Below, one piece after another: positions 34,713 through 45,667 of a DNA stretch of 64,000 nt (within the stretch, counting starts at the first letter, position 1; each line of letters begins with the position of its first letter). The position numbers and the translations under genes were made by a program. This DNA is from Telopea speciosissima (lineage: Eukaryota > Streptophyta > Magnoliopsida > Proteales > Proteaceae). The DNA lies in NCBI RefSeq assembly GCF_018873765.1, contig NC_057925.1, positions 47,027,010 to 47,091,009 on the forward strand. The letters are read 5' to 3'. The notes under the pieces are model-generated. The model was given only the letters and a program-made list of their open reading frames with translations. It was not told where the DNA came from and made no database searches.

Positions 34713-35037
34713 GATATTAGGTTGAAAATGATATTTTACCTTCATTTTAATTAAAAAATTATTATATAAACAGATTTAACTTGAGTTAGAATCAATCCAG
34801 ATTAACCAATACGCTTGATTGGTTATCAATTTTTAAAACTACGAGCAATTTATTAATAGGGGAGTAGGGTGGGGGAGATTTTGTTTTTGTTTTTTTGGGT
34901 AAGGGAGAGTTATAATAGTGGGACAAATGACCAGACAGTCTTATTTGTAATGAGAGGTGAGAAACAGGTACAAATTAACTCCACAAAATTTCACCTCACT
35001 CCTTTCCTTCTAAACAAACGACCCTTTTATGAAACTG

Positions 35038-35261
35038 GATTTTAATCCTCTCCAATTCTGGAAAGTGTGGAGTGCAGTAGTTCGAGGTGGCAATATCAAC
35101 ACGTGGCAATTTGGGCATCCAACAGTCTGAGCTCATTGATTTTTGTTTTTTTTTTCTTCTCGAGCTCAACACCATTGGATGTCTAAGCTGCCATGTGTTG
35201 ACATTTTTACCCCGAATTGTCACATTGCACATTTTTAGGAAATTGGAGAGGATTATTTTCG
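35038..35261. mobile_element. MULE-type foldback MITE, 224 bp
   Basis: TATGAAACT occurs at 35029-35037 and 35262-35270, a 9-bp duplication. The arms pair for about 90 bp (CCTCTCCAATT, CAACACRTGGCA, CATCCAAY, GAGCTC) around a T-rich loop. Confidence 0.8.
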
Positions 35262-35450
35262 TATGAAACTTGCACGGAAAACCTTCTCCTTGTCTCCCAT
35301 AATAGAAAATAAGAGATAATGTTGCGGCATTGGCACCACCATTATTGCCATGGACGGAAAGTACAACGCCATTGACTCAGGGGACTACGACAGAGGATAC
35401 ATATGGAATATGAAATGAAAGATCTCATCCGTTTAAAGCCCTTTTTATAC

Positions 35451-36890
35451 TCTAAAATTAAAGAATTTTTGAAAATAACACAATTGACAATTAAATGATT
35501 TCTCCTTTGGTAGAGGGGCAACGAAACCTTATCTCAGCCTATCAAGACGGGTAGTGTGCAAGGCTGGTCCATAGGTAAATAGATACCCCGATGCTAGTAG
35601 TTAGCTACCCACCATAGATCTTTAACTTTTATTTTTCTTCTCTTTTTGGTAGGGAATCGAAACACTTACTAAAATCTGAGGGTCCTTCGTGACGTCTGCC
35701 TAGTTTAGTGAAGTTGTTCAAACTCTGATTCAAAGTTTCAGAAAAATTACCAAAATACTATCAAATAAAGATAAATTTAAATACAAAATAGCATATTTTC
35801 TAATTATAGTTATTTCCTCTACTTTTTTTAAGCTAAATTGTACTAATGAGATGCTTGTCCGGTACTCTATCACATGGACTAACCTATAATATGTGTGATC
35901 GGATCAATTTCCATTCCTTGGTCCTAGGTATTGGGTACGGGGTCCTTGTGCTTGTCATGCTATATTTATCCAGTTTATGTTTCATGTTTTTCTAGCGATG
36001 GGACCACATGAATGAATAGCCCTGTTTCTACCCAAAAAAAAATAATGGCGCAGAAGAAAACCCAAAAATCTAATACTTATTTGACTTCGAAAGTTCAAGT
36101 TCCAAATCAGTTAAAGAATGGGATGTTATAGAGCACTTGTGGGATTAATAAGTGGCAGTGAACATTTTTACTATTTTAGAACTACTTAATACTAAAGATA
36201 AGGGCAAACTAGTACTTATCCTCTCTCCCCTCCAGCCCTCCTCCTTTTTGAGCTCTCCTATCTCTACACTCCGGTCCGACCACTTTGGTGGCAACCATAA
36301 TTTCATGGTGCCAATGGTCTATGCGATTCCAATGGTTATTATTTTTTTGCTTTTTAAAATAAATATTTTAGATTATGTTTGGAAAGCAAGAAAAGAACAT
36401 AAAAAATAAAAAAAAAGAGAGTGAGGGAGAAAGCCGCATAAATTTATCATTGTTTTTGTCTTATTATGTTGGTCAATCTTTAACCCTCAAATGCATAATA
36501 AAGTGATTCAAAGTTACAAAGATGTCATTTTGTATATTAATTTGGACCGAGTATTCCTCCACCACAGTGAAGGGGAATCTCTTGATTGTGGGTTTCAAGA
36601 TGACTGAGTTATTCCCAAATGAGTAATAAAGAGGTTCAAACTTTGATTCTCAATAATAGTTCTGATGGAGTCCAATTGAGTCCGACTGAGTTTTGTCAAG
36701 TCTGATCAATTCTCGACCGCTCCGAAACTATTTGAATGGAATTCAATGTAGACTGGTCTATTTCAACTTGTAGAAATAGAAAACTAGGAAACTACAAGAG
36801 CAATTGGTGGTACTCTTGGCTGTAGATAGCAGGGGTTCCCAAGAAATTATAGAATGGGAGAGAGGTTGGAGGGTTATTATAATATGTCTT
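35451..36890. other. Intergenic
   Basis: No gene identified. TTATGTTTGGAAAGCAAGAA near 36373 resembles MITE termini at 30500 and 50690. Confidence 0.4.
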
Positions 36891-36974
36891 TCCTTTATCT
36901 GAAAAGAAAAGGCAAGAGTTCTTTGTGGGATGGCATGGGAAAATTGTCTCCTCCAATTTTCTGCCTGGCCCAAT

Positions 36975-37070
36975 TCCCCAGTGCCCCTAATAGGGTGGGG
37001 GTAGACCCCACTTGAGTAGGGGTGGAATGGCCATTGTGCCCCGCCCCCTTGTTAGGGGCACTGAGAACTA
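36975..37070. repeat. Inverted repeat around GTGCCCCTAA
   Basis: AGTGCCCCTAATAGGGTGGG pairs with CCCCCTTGTTAGGGGCACT. A short hairpin, probably a MITE relic. Confidence 0.45.
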
Positions 37071-37134
37071 GGCTGGGTAAGGACCTAGAGTGGATAAAGA
37101 TCCCTAGGACCCTTGTGGAGGACAATGGAAGGGC

Positions 37135-37290
37135 ACATAGTAGCATCAACAAGGTGGTCATTATCACTTTTTGTGGTGGTAAGGTGATCATTTTGCCTTC
37201 CCATGTGAGCACATGGTGACATCAATAAGGTGGTCATTATCACTTTTTATGGGGATAAGGTGGTCATTGTCACTTTGCCTCTCCATGTCT
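37135..37290 (+). repeat. Tandem duplication, about 76-bp unit x2
   Basis: ACATAGTAGCATCAACAAGG and ACATGGTGACATCAATAAGG each begin a unit that continues TGGTCATTATCACTTTTT and ends with CCATGTGAGC or CCATGTCTGC. Confidence 0.65.
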
Positions 37291-37746
37291 GCCCCCTCCA
37301 ACCCACCCGCCCACATAGAACATTTCTCCCAAAAAAATATCCTCCACAGTGATTTGCTTTTACTTCAAACGAGTAGCTAGCTTTGTTTGATGGCATTTTG
37401 ACACAACGGTTGTAAGTGTTTGAAGAATCAAATCGAATTATCATCAATTCCTAGGATTCAGGTTGATTCTGGTTGAATCTGAATCCATGAGATTCGATTC
37501 TGTTTATTAGTGGATTAGGTATAAATTGGCCCCACACCAAAAATGGGAAAGTAACCCAAGACCCAAAAGGTCAAGAGAGAAAGAGAAAGGATGGGAAAAG
37601 GCTCTTGAGCCGTCCCACGGTGTGGATGTAATAGCCATGGTTTTATAAAATGATATCAGGATTAGTTTTTAGAATTGACCAATACTGATCGGTCATATTT
37701 AGTTGAATAGGATGCTTTTGGCCTCAATTTTAATTTAAAAAGTATT

Positions 37747-38127
37747 GGGTAAATTACATGTCATCCCTTGATTTTCAATCGAAACTCAAATTACCCCCTA
37801 ATTTTTGAAAAAACTCAAATTACTCCCTGGTTTAGACCCCAATATGATAAATTAGTGTCTACCATTAGTTTGATGCTATTAAGTGATGATGTCAACCATT
37901 TAAATAAATTTAAATCCCTAAACTACCCTTCACCAATGTTGAAGATGAAGGGTAGCATTGTAAATTTAATTTAATGTTTTAGTACAAGGGTAAAATAGTC
38001 CTTTCACATCAATAATTAATAGCAGACTAACACTGTTACTATAGAAGGGTTGATTTGAGTTTTTTCAAAAACCAGGGGGTGATCTGAGTTTCGCTTGAAA
38101 ACCAGGGGGGTGACATGTAATTTACCC
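37747..38127. mobile_element. MULE-like MITE, 381 bp
   Basis: Inverted ends GGGTAAATTACATGTCATCC and, reversed, GGGTAAATTACATGTCACCC. Pairing continues through GATTTTCAA, GCGAAACTCA, CACCCCCT and TTTTTGAAAAAACTCAAAT. It is absent from the duplicate block copy A. A target duplication is not clear. Confidence 0.72.
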
Positions 38128-38157
38128 AGATTGTTGTGATAGATTTACCTCGAGTTA

Positions 38158-38424
38158 AAACAGACCGAGCTCCTCTACGGTTCAAGGGTGCGTCGGACAT
38201 CTTTTGGCGTGGCATAAGAGCTCGCCACGTGGACAAGCTCCCATTTGGATGACACGATTGAGCTTTTCTAATTTTAATTTCAAAATTTATTGTCCATCAC
38301 ACATGCACCACGCTCAACTGTGCTTCATCAATCTGTGTCGTCCAAATAGGAGCTAGTCCACGTGGCGAGCTCTTGTGTTGTGCCAGAAGATGTCCGCTAC
38401 ACCCTGCAACGTAGAGGAGCCCAG
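38158..38424. mobile_element. MULE-like foldback element, 267 bp
   Basis: Arms of about 90 bp pair (GAGCTCCTCTACG, CGGACATCTTYTGGC, AGAGCTCGCCACGTGGAC, CTCCYATTTGGAYGACAC). CTCGAGTTA (38149-38157) and TTCGAGTTA (38425-38433) flank it. The duplicate block copy A has a single CTTGAGTTA at the same place, the pre-insertion state. Confidence 0.75.
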
Positions 38425-38868
38425 TTCGAGTTAGAATCATTCCATTAATAGAATCGGGCAGATATCAGTTTCAGGCATGACTAATACTTATACATATTGA
38501 CCAATACGTTTGATCTGATACCAATTTTTAAAACTGCACCGACAGTGTTCTCTTTCCTCCTCACATGAAATGACCTCACTATACTATTTTATCATACATT
38601 ATTGGTTTGATCCTTTGGGCTGTTTATTTAAAGGGGAGTTGTGGAGTGGGACTAAAGGTGTCAAAACTAAATCCAAACTATTTATTGAAATCGAACTGAG
38701 CTATTTACACTGAAACCGTGAAACCTTTTAATAAATGGTTCGGTTTTAGTTTCAAACTTGAGATTGTTTAGTAAGTTTAAAACGAATCAAACCATTTAAA
38801 CCGATTAACATATGCATAGTAAGTTAACTCATTCATTATTAGAATAAACAATCATGGTAAAATAAACA

Positions 38869-39235
38869 AATACAACAACAACAACAATTAACGAAACATA
38901 ATGGGATCGATCACTTGGATCTTTGTTGTCTAATCATTTCTATTCAAAGTCATATACATGATATGAGGCCTAAGCTATGCATGTCTTCTCTCACCACTTC
39001 TCTTAGGGTTAATCTAGGCTTTGTCCGGTCTTTTTTAGTTCTTTCAATCTGAATCAAATCACTCTTCTGTATTAGAGCATCCCAAGACCTCTGTTGAACA
39101 TGACAATGCCACCTCATACGACTCTCTCGTATCTTATCATGAATCGAAGCTACTCCCAACTCAGCTCTAATATGGTCATTCATTAGTTTATCATTTCTAG
39201 TTTCACCACACATCTATCTCAAAATGTAGAGACAT
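38869..39235 (-). mobile_element. 5'-truncated RTE-type LINE, 3' end with (TTG)n tail
   Basis: The minus-strand ORF (39213-38950) reads MCGETRNDKLMNDHIRAELG, VASIHDKIRESRMRWHCHVQ, then TLREVVREDMHSLGL. This is the C-terminal end of plant RTE reverse transcriptases (pattern R-x-D-x-I-x-N-x-x-I-R ... K-x-R-E-S-R-x-R-W-x-x-H-V-x-x-R). The strand then ends in TTGTTGTTGTTGTTG, the microsatellite tail typical of RTE elements. Only the last 90 codons remain. Confidence 0.82.
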
Positions 39236-39261
39236 TCAAACCTTTTGAATAAAAAACTTTG

Positions 39262-39412
39262 AGAAATGTATCCTTGGGGAAGTGTAGCTCCCTCCCCAAA
39301 CACAATGGGGATGAATGATTGCCCTGCCCTCATAAAAGGCAGAAATACTCACCCTATAGATGACTCCCCCCGCATACACAGGGGTCACATTCTCCCAGAG
39401 AGAACTCTTCCC
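39262..39412. mobile_element. Small hairpin MITE relic
   Basis: CCTTGGGGAAG at the left pairs with CTTCCCCAAA at the right. Inner GGAGAATGTGACCCCTGTG relates it to 52900-53040. Arms are weakly matched. Confidence 0.4.
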
Positions 39413-39854
39413 CAAATTTAAAACATATAAATAACTATAACCTTATAATTATTAAAAGAAAACATATAACAATAACCAATTCAACTCAATATTAATGTTA
39501 CATCTATTTCAATAAAAAAAATTAAAAGAGAAAGAATCCGTTTGAATAAAAAAAAAAAAAATCTAATAAAATCATTTAAAAACTATTAAAACCGCAACCG
39601 TTTAAACTATTTATGAAATGATTTGTCTAAAAAATCTTACACTAAATCGAACCAAACCGTTTATACCTAAATGAGTAGTTTAACACCCATAGGTTAGAGA
39701 GTTGTAACAATAGAAGCCACATATTGGTGAGATGACCAAATACTCGTATCGGTGATAAGGGGTGAGAAACAAGTATATAAATATCCAACCCTTTAAATCT
39801 CACTGACTACTTTCCCTCTAAATAAAGAGTTTATACAAAATATAAAACGGATCT

Positions 39855-40010
39855 TGTCCAGTACAGTTGTTCGGTTCTTCTCATAAGGGACAGAAATGAG
39901 GACCTAACCCCTTATCCAAACATACTGTACAGGTATAATTAAGCCATCATTTTTGTCCCCTATGACAAGAATCGGACTACTGTGACAGACAGGGAACCTG
40001 AGGGAAAAAA
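39855..40010. mobile_element. Degenerate hairpin MITE of the 22824/45495 family
   Basis: AGTTGTTCGGTTCTTCTCAT then AAGGGACAGAAATGA pairs with TTTTTGTCCCCTATGACAAG then AATCGGACTACTGTG. The right end GGGAACCTGAGGG matches the family terminus. The left end is eroded. Confidence 0.5.
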
Positions 40011-40210
40011 CATTCATATGACACTTCCTCGAAAACCCTCTCCCATATTATATAATGAGAGATAATGTTGCCAGATGGGCACTAAGTGGCATTGGCACCA
40101 CCACCCACTATAGCCTTTGACGGAAAGCAGATCGTCACTGAGTCTAAGGAAATAGGACAGAGAGGATACACATGGAATATGGAATGAAAGATCTCATCCA
40201 TTTGTGGAGA

Positions 40211-40908
40211 CAGTGGCAGAGATCGTAAATTAAAATAAATTTATGTACTCTTTTTTACTTTGGTGGGCCCGTGCCGTACCATCATCGCAATATCACATTC
40301 CTAAATTCCTAATCACTCCTGCCGTCCTCTGCTTTACAACGTGGCAATGATCTGTTTTTTTCCCAAAATCTTTTACTGAATGAATTGGCCTAATCCTAGA
40401 GTGGCCCTACATGAGGTGTCCCTACTCCCTATTTCAACAACTTGGAGGACTAAAGAGAGCCTGAAACGGCACGGCAACAGAAAAAAAAAACAACAAAAAA
40501 AGGCTATTCAGTATTCATATCAATCAATCAACGTTGCTCCACGTAATTTCAAGTTTATTTTTCGAAAGAAAAAAAGATGCTCTACGTACGAAGCATGAGC
40601 TCACTACTATATTCATTAATTTGCATCGAGATCTACAATAATATTACTATAAAGAAAGAAGGTCTTGTTTGGTTTAAGAACCATGATTGATAAAAGGTGA
40701 GATTACAATTATGACTATTTTACCCATGGGGTCAGTTTATTAGGATAAGTTGAGGACTGCACCAACTAACTTGACCGGGCCGGGCCGGGCCGGGTCAGGC
40801 CGGACTAATTAGTAAACTTATCAGTCTTGGGCCTAATCCAATTCGGTCGTACTCGACTCTTGATGGTAGAATGATGGATGCTAAACCAAGGGCGTTTAAC
40901 TAAATATG
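40211..40908. other. Intergenic
   Basis: No gene seen. A short GGGCC tandem (CCGGGCCGGGCCGGGCCGGG) lies at about 40777. Confidence 0.45.
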
Positions 40909-40913
40909 AGTCC

Positions 40914-41386
40914 TGATACGAATAAATATCACCCATCTCTAGATAGGCGCACGTGGCATTGAACACAATGACACGTGTCCCAAATCTCTTGTAATTCTCT
41001 AGATATGCTAAGTTTCCCTATTATTTCGAGACGCTCCTTCCTTGCCACATTACTTTTCTTTCTAAGACTCTCCCCGATGACCTTTTCTCATATCAAACTC
41101 TTACAATGACTGAACTTCCTTTTAGAGGTTACTTGCAATATTGGACTCCTAACACTGACTCTCAACAGAGCCGCGTCATTCCATCCTATAAATGCAAATA
41201 TAATCATTCAGGTAAGAGGATCGATCAATCTTCACACTCTTACACATTCATATCGCTGCTTAGAGAATTGACTTAAGCATTAGAAAGTCCTCCAAAGTCA
41301 AGCTCTAGTGCTCTCTTATGCCCTTTGCTTTCTAATCCTACAAACACATCCGTCCATATCAGCCTGGTCAATTTTATACGGCAACA
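40914..41386 (+). repeat. Solo LTR, 473 bp, 5-bp target duplication
   Basis: Starts TGATACGAAT and ends GGCAACA. AGTCC lies directly before (40909-40913) and directly after (41387-41391). A TATA box (TATAAATG) is at 41187-41194. Downstream is GAATTGACTTAAGCATTAGA, AAGTCCTCC, a sequence style common just 3' of the start site in plant gypsy LTRs. No internal retroelement sequence adjoins it, so it is a recombined solo LTR. Confidence 0.75.
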
Positions 41387-41391
41387 AGTCC

Positions 41392-43400
41392 GATTATAGA
41401 CCGATAATCAGTCCATGCCTGGCCTAAGAGTGTCGATTAACTAAATAGTGCAGGCATTGTGTGAGGTCTTAAAATGGTTGGTAATTGAATAGGCCCGACC
41501 TAAATCGATTTGAACCAACCGGTTGAGCCATGTACTAGGAGAATGTGTCAATAATGCTATTATTACCTCTTTTCTTATGTAATGTACTTATGTACATAGA
41601 ATCATGATGACATCTCTCAATGTAAAATGTTATATGGGTTGGAAGGGCTCTTTTTGTAAATTCGCTTTGATTGGACGTGGCATATCTGACGACGAGAGTG
41701 GACCATGATTCACGAATCTGTAGAGTGGTTTTACTGTTCCAAAGCGTACTCCGTGGGGACCACTACAGAGATCCATCCAAGGACTTGTAAAGGAGAGGGA
41801 ATGGATCTTAAAAGGTCGTTTTCCTAGACGAAGCACTGTAGCAAAATAGGAAAGGCAGCCACGTCATCACTTTCGTGTAGGTTCAAGGAAGCTAATGATG
41901 GTAGGTTGGTGGCCTGGTGGGTATGTGGGGTGGGACCCATTGGTCACCGCCCTTGCATTTGCCGCTTCTGATCCTTTGGAGTTTGGTCTACGTCCGTATC
42001 ATCAAATGAGAAAATGGTAGTTTTTTTTTTCCCTTTTTTGATAAAGCAGAAAATGGTAGCCAACCTATTTGGTAAATGGCTAAAATGAAAGATTAGGATT
42101 TAGGAGAAATTAAATTAAGGGGGATTAAGTGGAATTATTACATGAATAACAACCCTTAAATTAAACTTCATTCCAGAATAACCCTTGGATTTCACCATTG
42201 CCTCTCCATTTCTTTGATCAAAGTACCCTCCTAGTGCTTTGGTGTTGCAACTTAGGTGGGATTAAAATCCTCTCTCATACCATCGACATCTGCCGGTGCA
42301 GTGCAGTGCAAGCGCCAGAATTCCACACATGGTAGATGCTAAATCCAACGGTGCTGAGTTGGACTGAGCCAGTTTTTCTTCTACTTTTTTTGTTTTCTTT
42401 TTCCAGTGGGTTGTAATGTATCAATGATCCCCCTAGCTTGCTATATGACCTTTTCTTTTATTTTTTTTCAACAGATTTACAAAACTAGTTAATAGCTTAT
42501 CTGATTAATCACATATCAAATCAATTTTTATGCTATCCTTTTGATAGGTTGCTTCTCAAATTTATGGCTTAGGTCAACAATATGATTTATCATAGAATGG
42601 TATTTGTTTGTCAAACAAATTTGACTTTGCAAGAAATTTTAAATTATTATATTAGTAAATAAAATTAAATTACATTGAAAATAAAACCATAATTAGATAT
42701 AATTTTTTTTCTTAAAAAAAAGATAGGCAAAAAGTTTGTTGCATAACCGTGCACTATGCACAGTCAAGCAGCAACCCTGGGATATGACAATAGGGGGCCG
42801 AAATGACTAAACCCCCAATCTATTTCATGCATCATAACCATCCCCCTCTTATACAGCTATACTTGAAAACCCTCCCAAAAAGATAATGCCATGCACAACA
42901 TTATCTTGAGAGCAAATATTTCCATGTGGTAATTACTTCGATAGTCCATGAAGGATTTCCTTGATGCAAAACATATAATATTGGACTGAGTTTCTCTCCA
43001 CCAATTGTAAAAATAGATCGAACTTCTTAATCCATGGGATCTGAACCTTCAATTAGATTGAGAAAAAGTATTTCAAACATTCACTATTCTAAGAGTCCAA
43101 TTATAACTTCAAATCACCTTGGCCTGTGATTACAAGTCTCAACATAGTGGCATTTCAGTCATTCAATTGTGATTACAAGTCTCACCATCTAGTAACTATA
43201 ATAGATTAAGATGACCAAGAAAGCTAATGAACTTATTAAGGGTATTTTCTAATTTTACTTAAAATTAGGGTTAATTAGGAAGTGGCTTTTTCAAAAAAAC
43301 AGTAATTTTATAATCTGTATAGATTCACTATAGAGATCAGTGTTAAGTGCATGGCATGATGGTTTAGTTACCTCCAAACCCTACCGCACAAAACACAGAG
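41392..43400. other. Intergenic, upstream of the acidic-protein gene
   Basis: No gene or clear paired repeat identified. Mostly AT-rich with a GC-richer patch at 41640-41990. Confidence 0.45.
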
Positions 43401-43613
43401 ACACACACTCAAAGAAAATGTATGATGGCTAAGCTGAAAACACCCACCACCATTTGGCGTTTCCAGCTTAAATTATGCAAAAGTTACAATAATTTACCAA
43501 TTGAAAACCAATCTATCGATCCACCATTAATACTTTCTCAATTTGCCAAGATTCTGTGTGTGTGTGACCAATACTATTTTATTCCCCCTTCAATTCTTAC
43601 TGTCTAGACAATT

Positions 43614-43619
<6 letters not shown>

Positions 43620-43655
<36 letters not shown>
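43620..43655 (+). repeat. (CT)n microsatellite in promoter
   Basis: About 18 uninterrupted CT units ending about 28 bp before the TATA box of the acidic-protein gene. Y-patch/CT tracts are common in plant core promoters. Confidence 0.85.
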
Positions 43656-43658
<3 letters not shown>

Positions 43659-43682
43659 TCAATTTGAAGTCTCTCAAATCTC

Positions 43683-43690
43683 TATAAATA
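43683..43690 (+). promoter_or_regulatory. TATA box
   Basis: TATAAATA in the context CTCTATAAATACC, 135-142 bp upstream of the ATG. Spacing predicts transcription start near 43715. Confidence 0.7.
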
Positions 43691-43824
43691 CCTCTCCCAT
43701 GGATCATCTCTTCACACAATTCACCATTACAGTTCATCTTCCTTGGCTGTAATTCCATTCTTTCAATCTTCCATTAGTTCATCAGTTATTGTGTTTTTTA
43801 CACTTTCTTCCCTTTAGAGTTCCA

Positions 43825-44461
43825 ATGGCCACAGTTGAGGTAATGATCTACACCCATCTTAATTTCATAGTTGGCTAATAAAATCATGTTTCTAAAGAAA
43901 CCCATTTTACAATTTTGTATGAATTGAATTGGGTTAGTCTTAAAACTGATAATTTTATTTGTTCTACTCATCTATTAGTTCCTCAAAGTTGTTTGTAATA
44001 TATGGCAGGTAGCACAGGCAACAACTGCATTACCAGAGAAGGAGATTATGACTGAGGAGTTGGTTAAGACTCAAGAACCAACCACAGAAGAAGAAGTTGT
44101 AGCATCACCGGAGACAGTGGCAGCAGAGCCAGCAACACCAGAGACAGTGACAGAGGAAGTACCAAAAGAAGTAACAATTGATGTAGTCAAAGAGGAAACA
44201 GCTGTTCCTGAAGTTGAAACCCCTGTAGAGGGGGAAGAAGCAAAGGAGGAAACAAAAGAAGAAGCTAAGGAAGAGCCGGCAGTAGTAGAGAAAAAAGAAG
44301 AAGAGGTGGTGGAAGCAGAGGCTGTGGTGGAGGAGACTAAGGAAGAAGCTAAAGATTCCGGCGAGGTAGTGGAGGAGACACCAGCCAAAGAAGAGAAAGT
44401 AGGTGAAGCAGAAGAAGAGAAGGTTAGTACTGAAACTCCAGTGGAGAAGACAGAGGAGTAG
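43825..44461 (+). CDS. Acidic Glu/Val/Thr-rich protein, two exons
   Basis: Exon 1 is 43825-43839 (ATG GCC ACA GTT GAG), then the intron 43840-44008 with GTAATG donor and GGCAG acceptor. Exon 2 runs 44009-44461. The spliced product of 155 residues begins MATVEVAQATTALPEKEIMT and is then a long run of E/V/A/K/T/P blocks (for example EEAKEETKEEAKEEP). It has no cysteine, no transmembrane segment and no signal peptide, so it should be soluble and largely disordered or helical. Small Glu-rich proteins of this style occur in plants and are sometimes described as neurofilament-like or cell-wall/stress related; no function is known to me. TATA box, CT tract, phase-0 intron and a full frame make this a convincing active gene. 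An ATG at 44048 opens exon 2, but the MATVE first exon is preferred. Confidence 0.82.
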
Positions 44462-44907
44462 GATACCATGGATGGATGGATGGATTACATATCTGAGTGT
44501 GACAGTGTTGGGTTTCAAGTGTCTTTTAGTTTAGATTTCTCAAGTGGTGGTTTGATTGTGATATTTGGATCTATTTAATTAAGATAAGAATGTAGAGTGG
44601 CGAGTGAGGGAACTTATTGGAAGCTAGGAATAGGAATAAATCTCTTGGGCCCACAAATTACATATCAGTGTCCACGTGGCAAACTTTTATTGGAAGGAAG
44701 AGTTTGTATCTTTTTTCTGCCATGTGGTGGGTAGTGTTACTTTGTTGGATCCAAGTAAAGTCGATGGATCTGGTGTTATGCATGTAAGTTAATATAGTAT
44801 AATAATAATAATATTGTTATTAATAAAATATTACTATTATTCTGTGAATTTTATGGGAATGTTTCATCATTATGCAGGTTTATGCATTAGTTTAACTTTC
44901 TGTTAAA
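44462..44907. other. 3' flank of acidic-protein gene
   Basis: Includes a GGATGGATGGATGG run just after the stop and an ATAATAATA stretch near 44800. No further gene. Confidence 0.5.
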
Positions 44908-44916
44908 TATAATGTA

Positions 44917-45053
44917 TGGGCGTTGTTCTCTGTGCCGCAGCGCAAGCTATGTCCAGGTACATAGAGGTGGGCGCAATGACCACTCTATCTCCTTGAGTGG
45001 CAAATCCATGTTTCTAGGAGCAACTTGTGCTGCGGCACAGAGAACATTCTCCC
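44917..45053. mobile_element. MULE-type hairpin MITE, 137 bp, perfect 9-bp duplication
   Basis: Ends TGGGCGTTGTTCTCTGTGCC and, reversed, GGGAGAATGTTCTCTGTGCC, with arms continuing GCAGCRCAAG. TATAATGTA flanks both sides (44908-44916 and 45054-45062). Same family as 46838-46973. Confidence 0.86.
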
Positions 45054-45073
45054 TATAATGTAATATTGTTTAA

Positions 45074-45242
45074 GGGAAAAAGATCTCTGTCCGGGAGTGT
45101 GGCCTACCCTAGCACTCCCATGAGTCTATCTCTCTCCTACCCATGTGAAAAGACATCTCTGCCCCCTTGTTTTAAGGAGGAGAGAGATAAACACATGGGA
45201 GTGCTGGCGTAGGCCACACTCCCGTACAGAAAACTGCTTCCC
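45074..45242. mobile_element. MULE-type hairpin MITE, 169 bp
   Basis: Arms pair through CGGGAGTGTGGCCTA, AGCACTCCCATG and TATCTCTCTCCT. Flanks ATTGTTTAA (45065-45073) and ACTATTTAA (45243-45251) agree at 7 of 9 positions. It starts 11 bp after the previous element's duplication, so two MITEs stand back to back. Confidence 0.75.
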
Positions 45243-45494
45243 ACTATTTAATTACCACAATTTCGATCTCGATAACCATAAGTTGAGATGCGCAAGCGTG
45301 CCAAAATCGCTGAGACTCAAGTGTTGTAGATGCTAATCTGATTTCTTTCTGGCGATAATGAGTTGCACTCCTACCTCGATCACTCCAAGGATTTCAATAT
45401 AGATGATTGAAGATGACCAAATTTGATTTTAATGGTTTTTTGGTACAATGGAAATACATTAACACGATCCCACAGAGGGAATGCGTGTTCACAC

Positions 45495-45667
45495 GAATCA
45501 TTATCCTCTCAGGTTCCTTGTCTGGCTCCACTCATAGGGGGGCGGAAATGATGACCTAACCCCCTGCCCGAACACACTGCTCGAATGAGGTTAAGTCGTC
45601 ATTTCTGGCCCCTATGAGAGAAATCGGACAACCGTACCGGGCAGCAAACCTGAGAGAAAAAAATTTC
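45495..45667. mobile_element. Hairpin MITE, same family as 22824-23011
   Basis: Ends GAATCATTATCCTCTCAGGT and, reversed, GAAATTTTTTTCTCTCAGGT. Interior CTCATAGGGG and TGATGACCTAACCCCCTGCCC correspond to the 22824 copy. No target duplication found. Confidence 0.65.

Larger units (their letters stand above)
33850..35450 (+). repeat. Segmental duplication, copy A (partner 37355-40210)
   Basis: Collinear matches include CTTCAAACGAGTAGC, TGAATCTGAATCCATG, GGTTCTTGAGCCGTC, AACTTGAGTTAGAATCA, GAGATAATGTTGC, GGATACATATGGAATATG and GAAAGATCTCATCC. Copy A carries a (GA)n run at 34134-34160 and two MITEs. Copy B carries different insertions. Confidence 0.75.
38653..39691. mobile_element. hAT-like element interrupted by an RTE LINE
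   Basis: Ends TAAAGGTGTCAAAACTAAAT and, reversed, TATGGGTGTTAAACTAC. The outer parts have AACCATTTAAACCGATT-type motifs of the hAT MITE family. The centre holds an RTE LINE tail and another hairpin (39262-39412). The 8-bp duplication is not recognisable. Confidence 0.5.
37355..40210 (+). repeat. Segmental duplication, copy B, expanded by insertions
   Basis: The counterpart of 33850-35450. It contains the elements at 37747-38127, 38158-38424, 38653-39691 (with an RTE LINE inside) and a hairpin at 39855-40010. Removing these leaves sequence collinear with copy A. Confidence 0.72.

Noticed and set aside
44071..44518. Long antisense ORFs opposite the acidic-protein gene
   Set aside because: The Ser/Thr- and Cys/Phe-rich frames are mirror images of the GAA/GAG-rich coding strand. 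The sense strand has promoter, splice sites and start.
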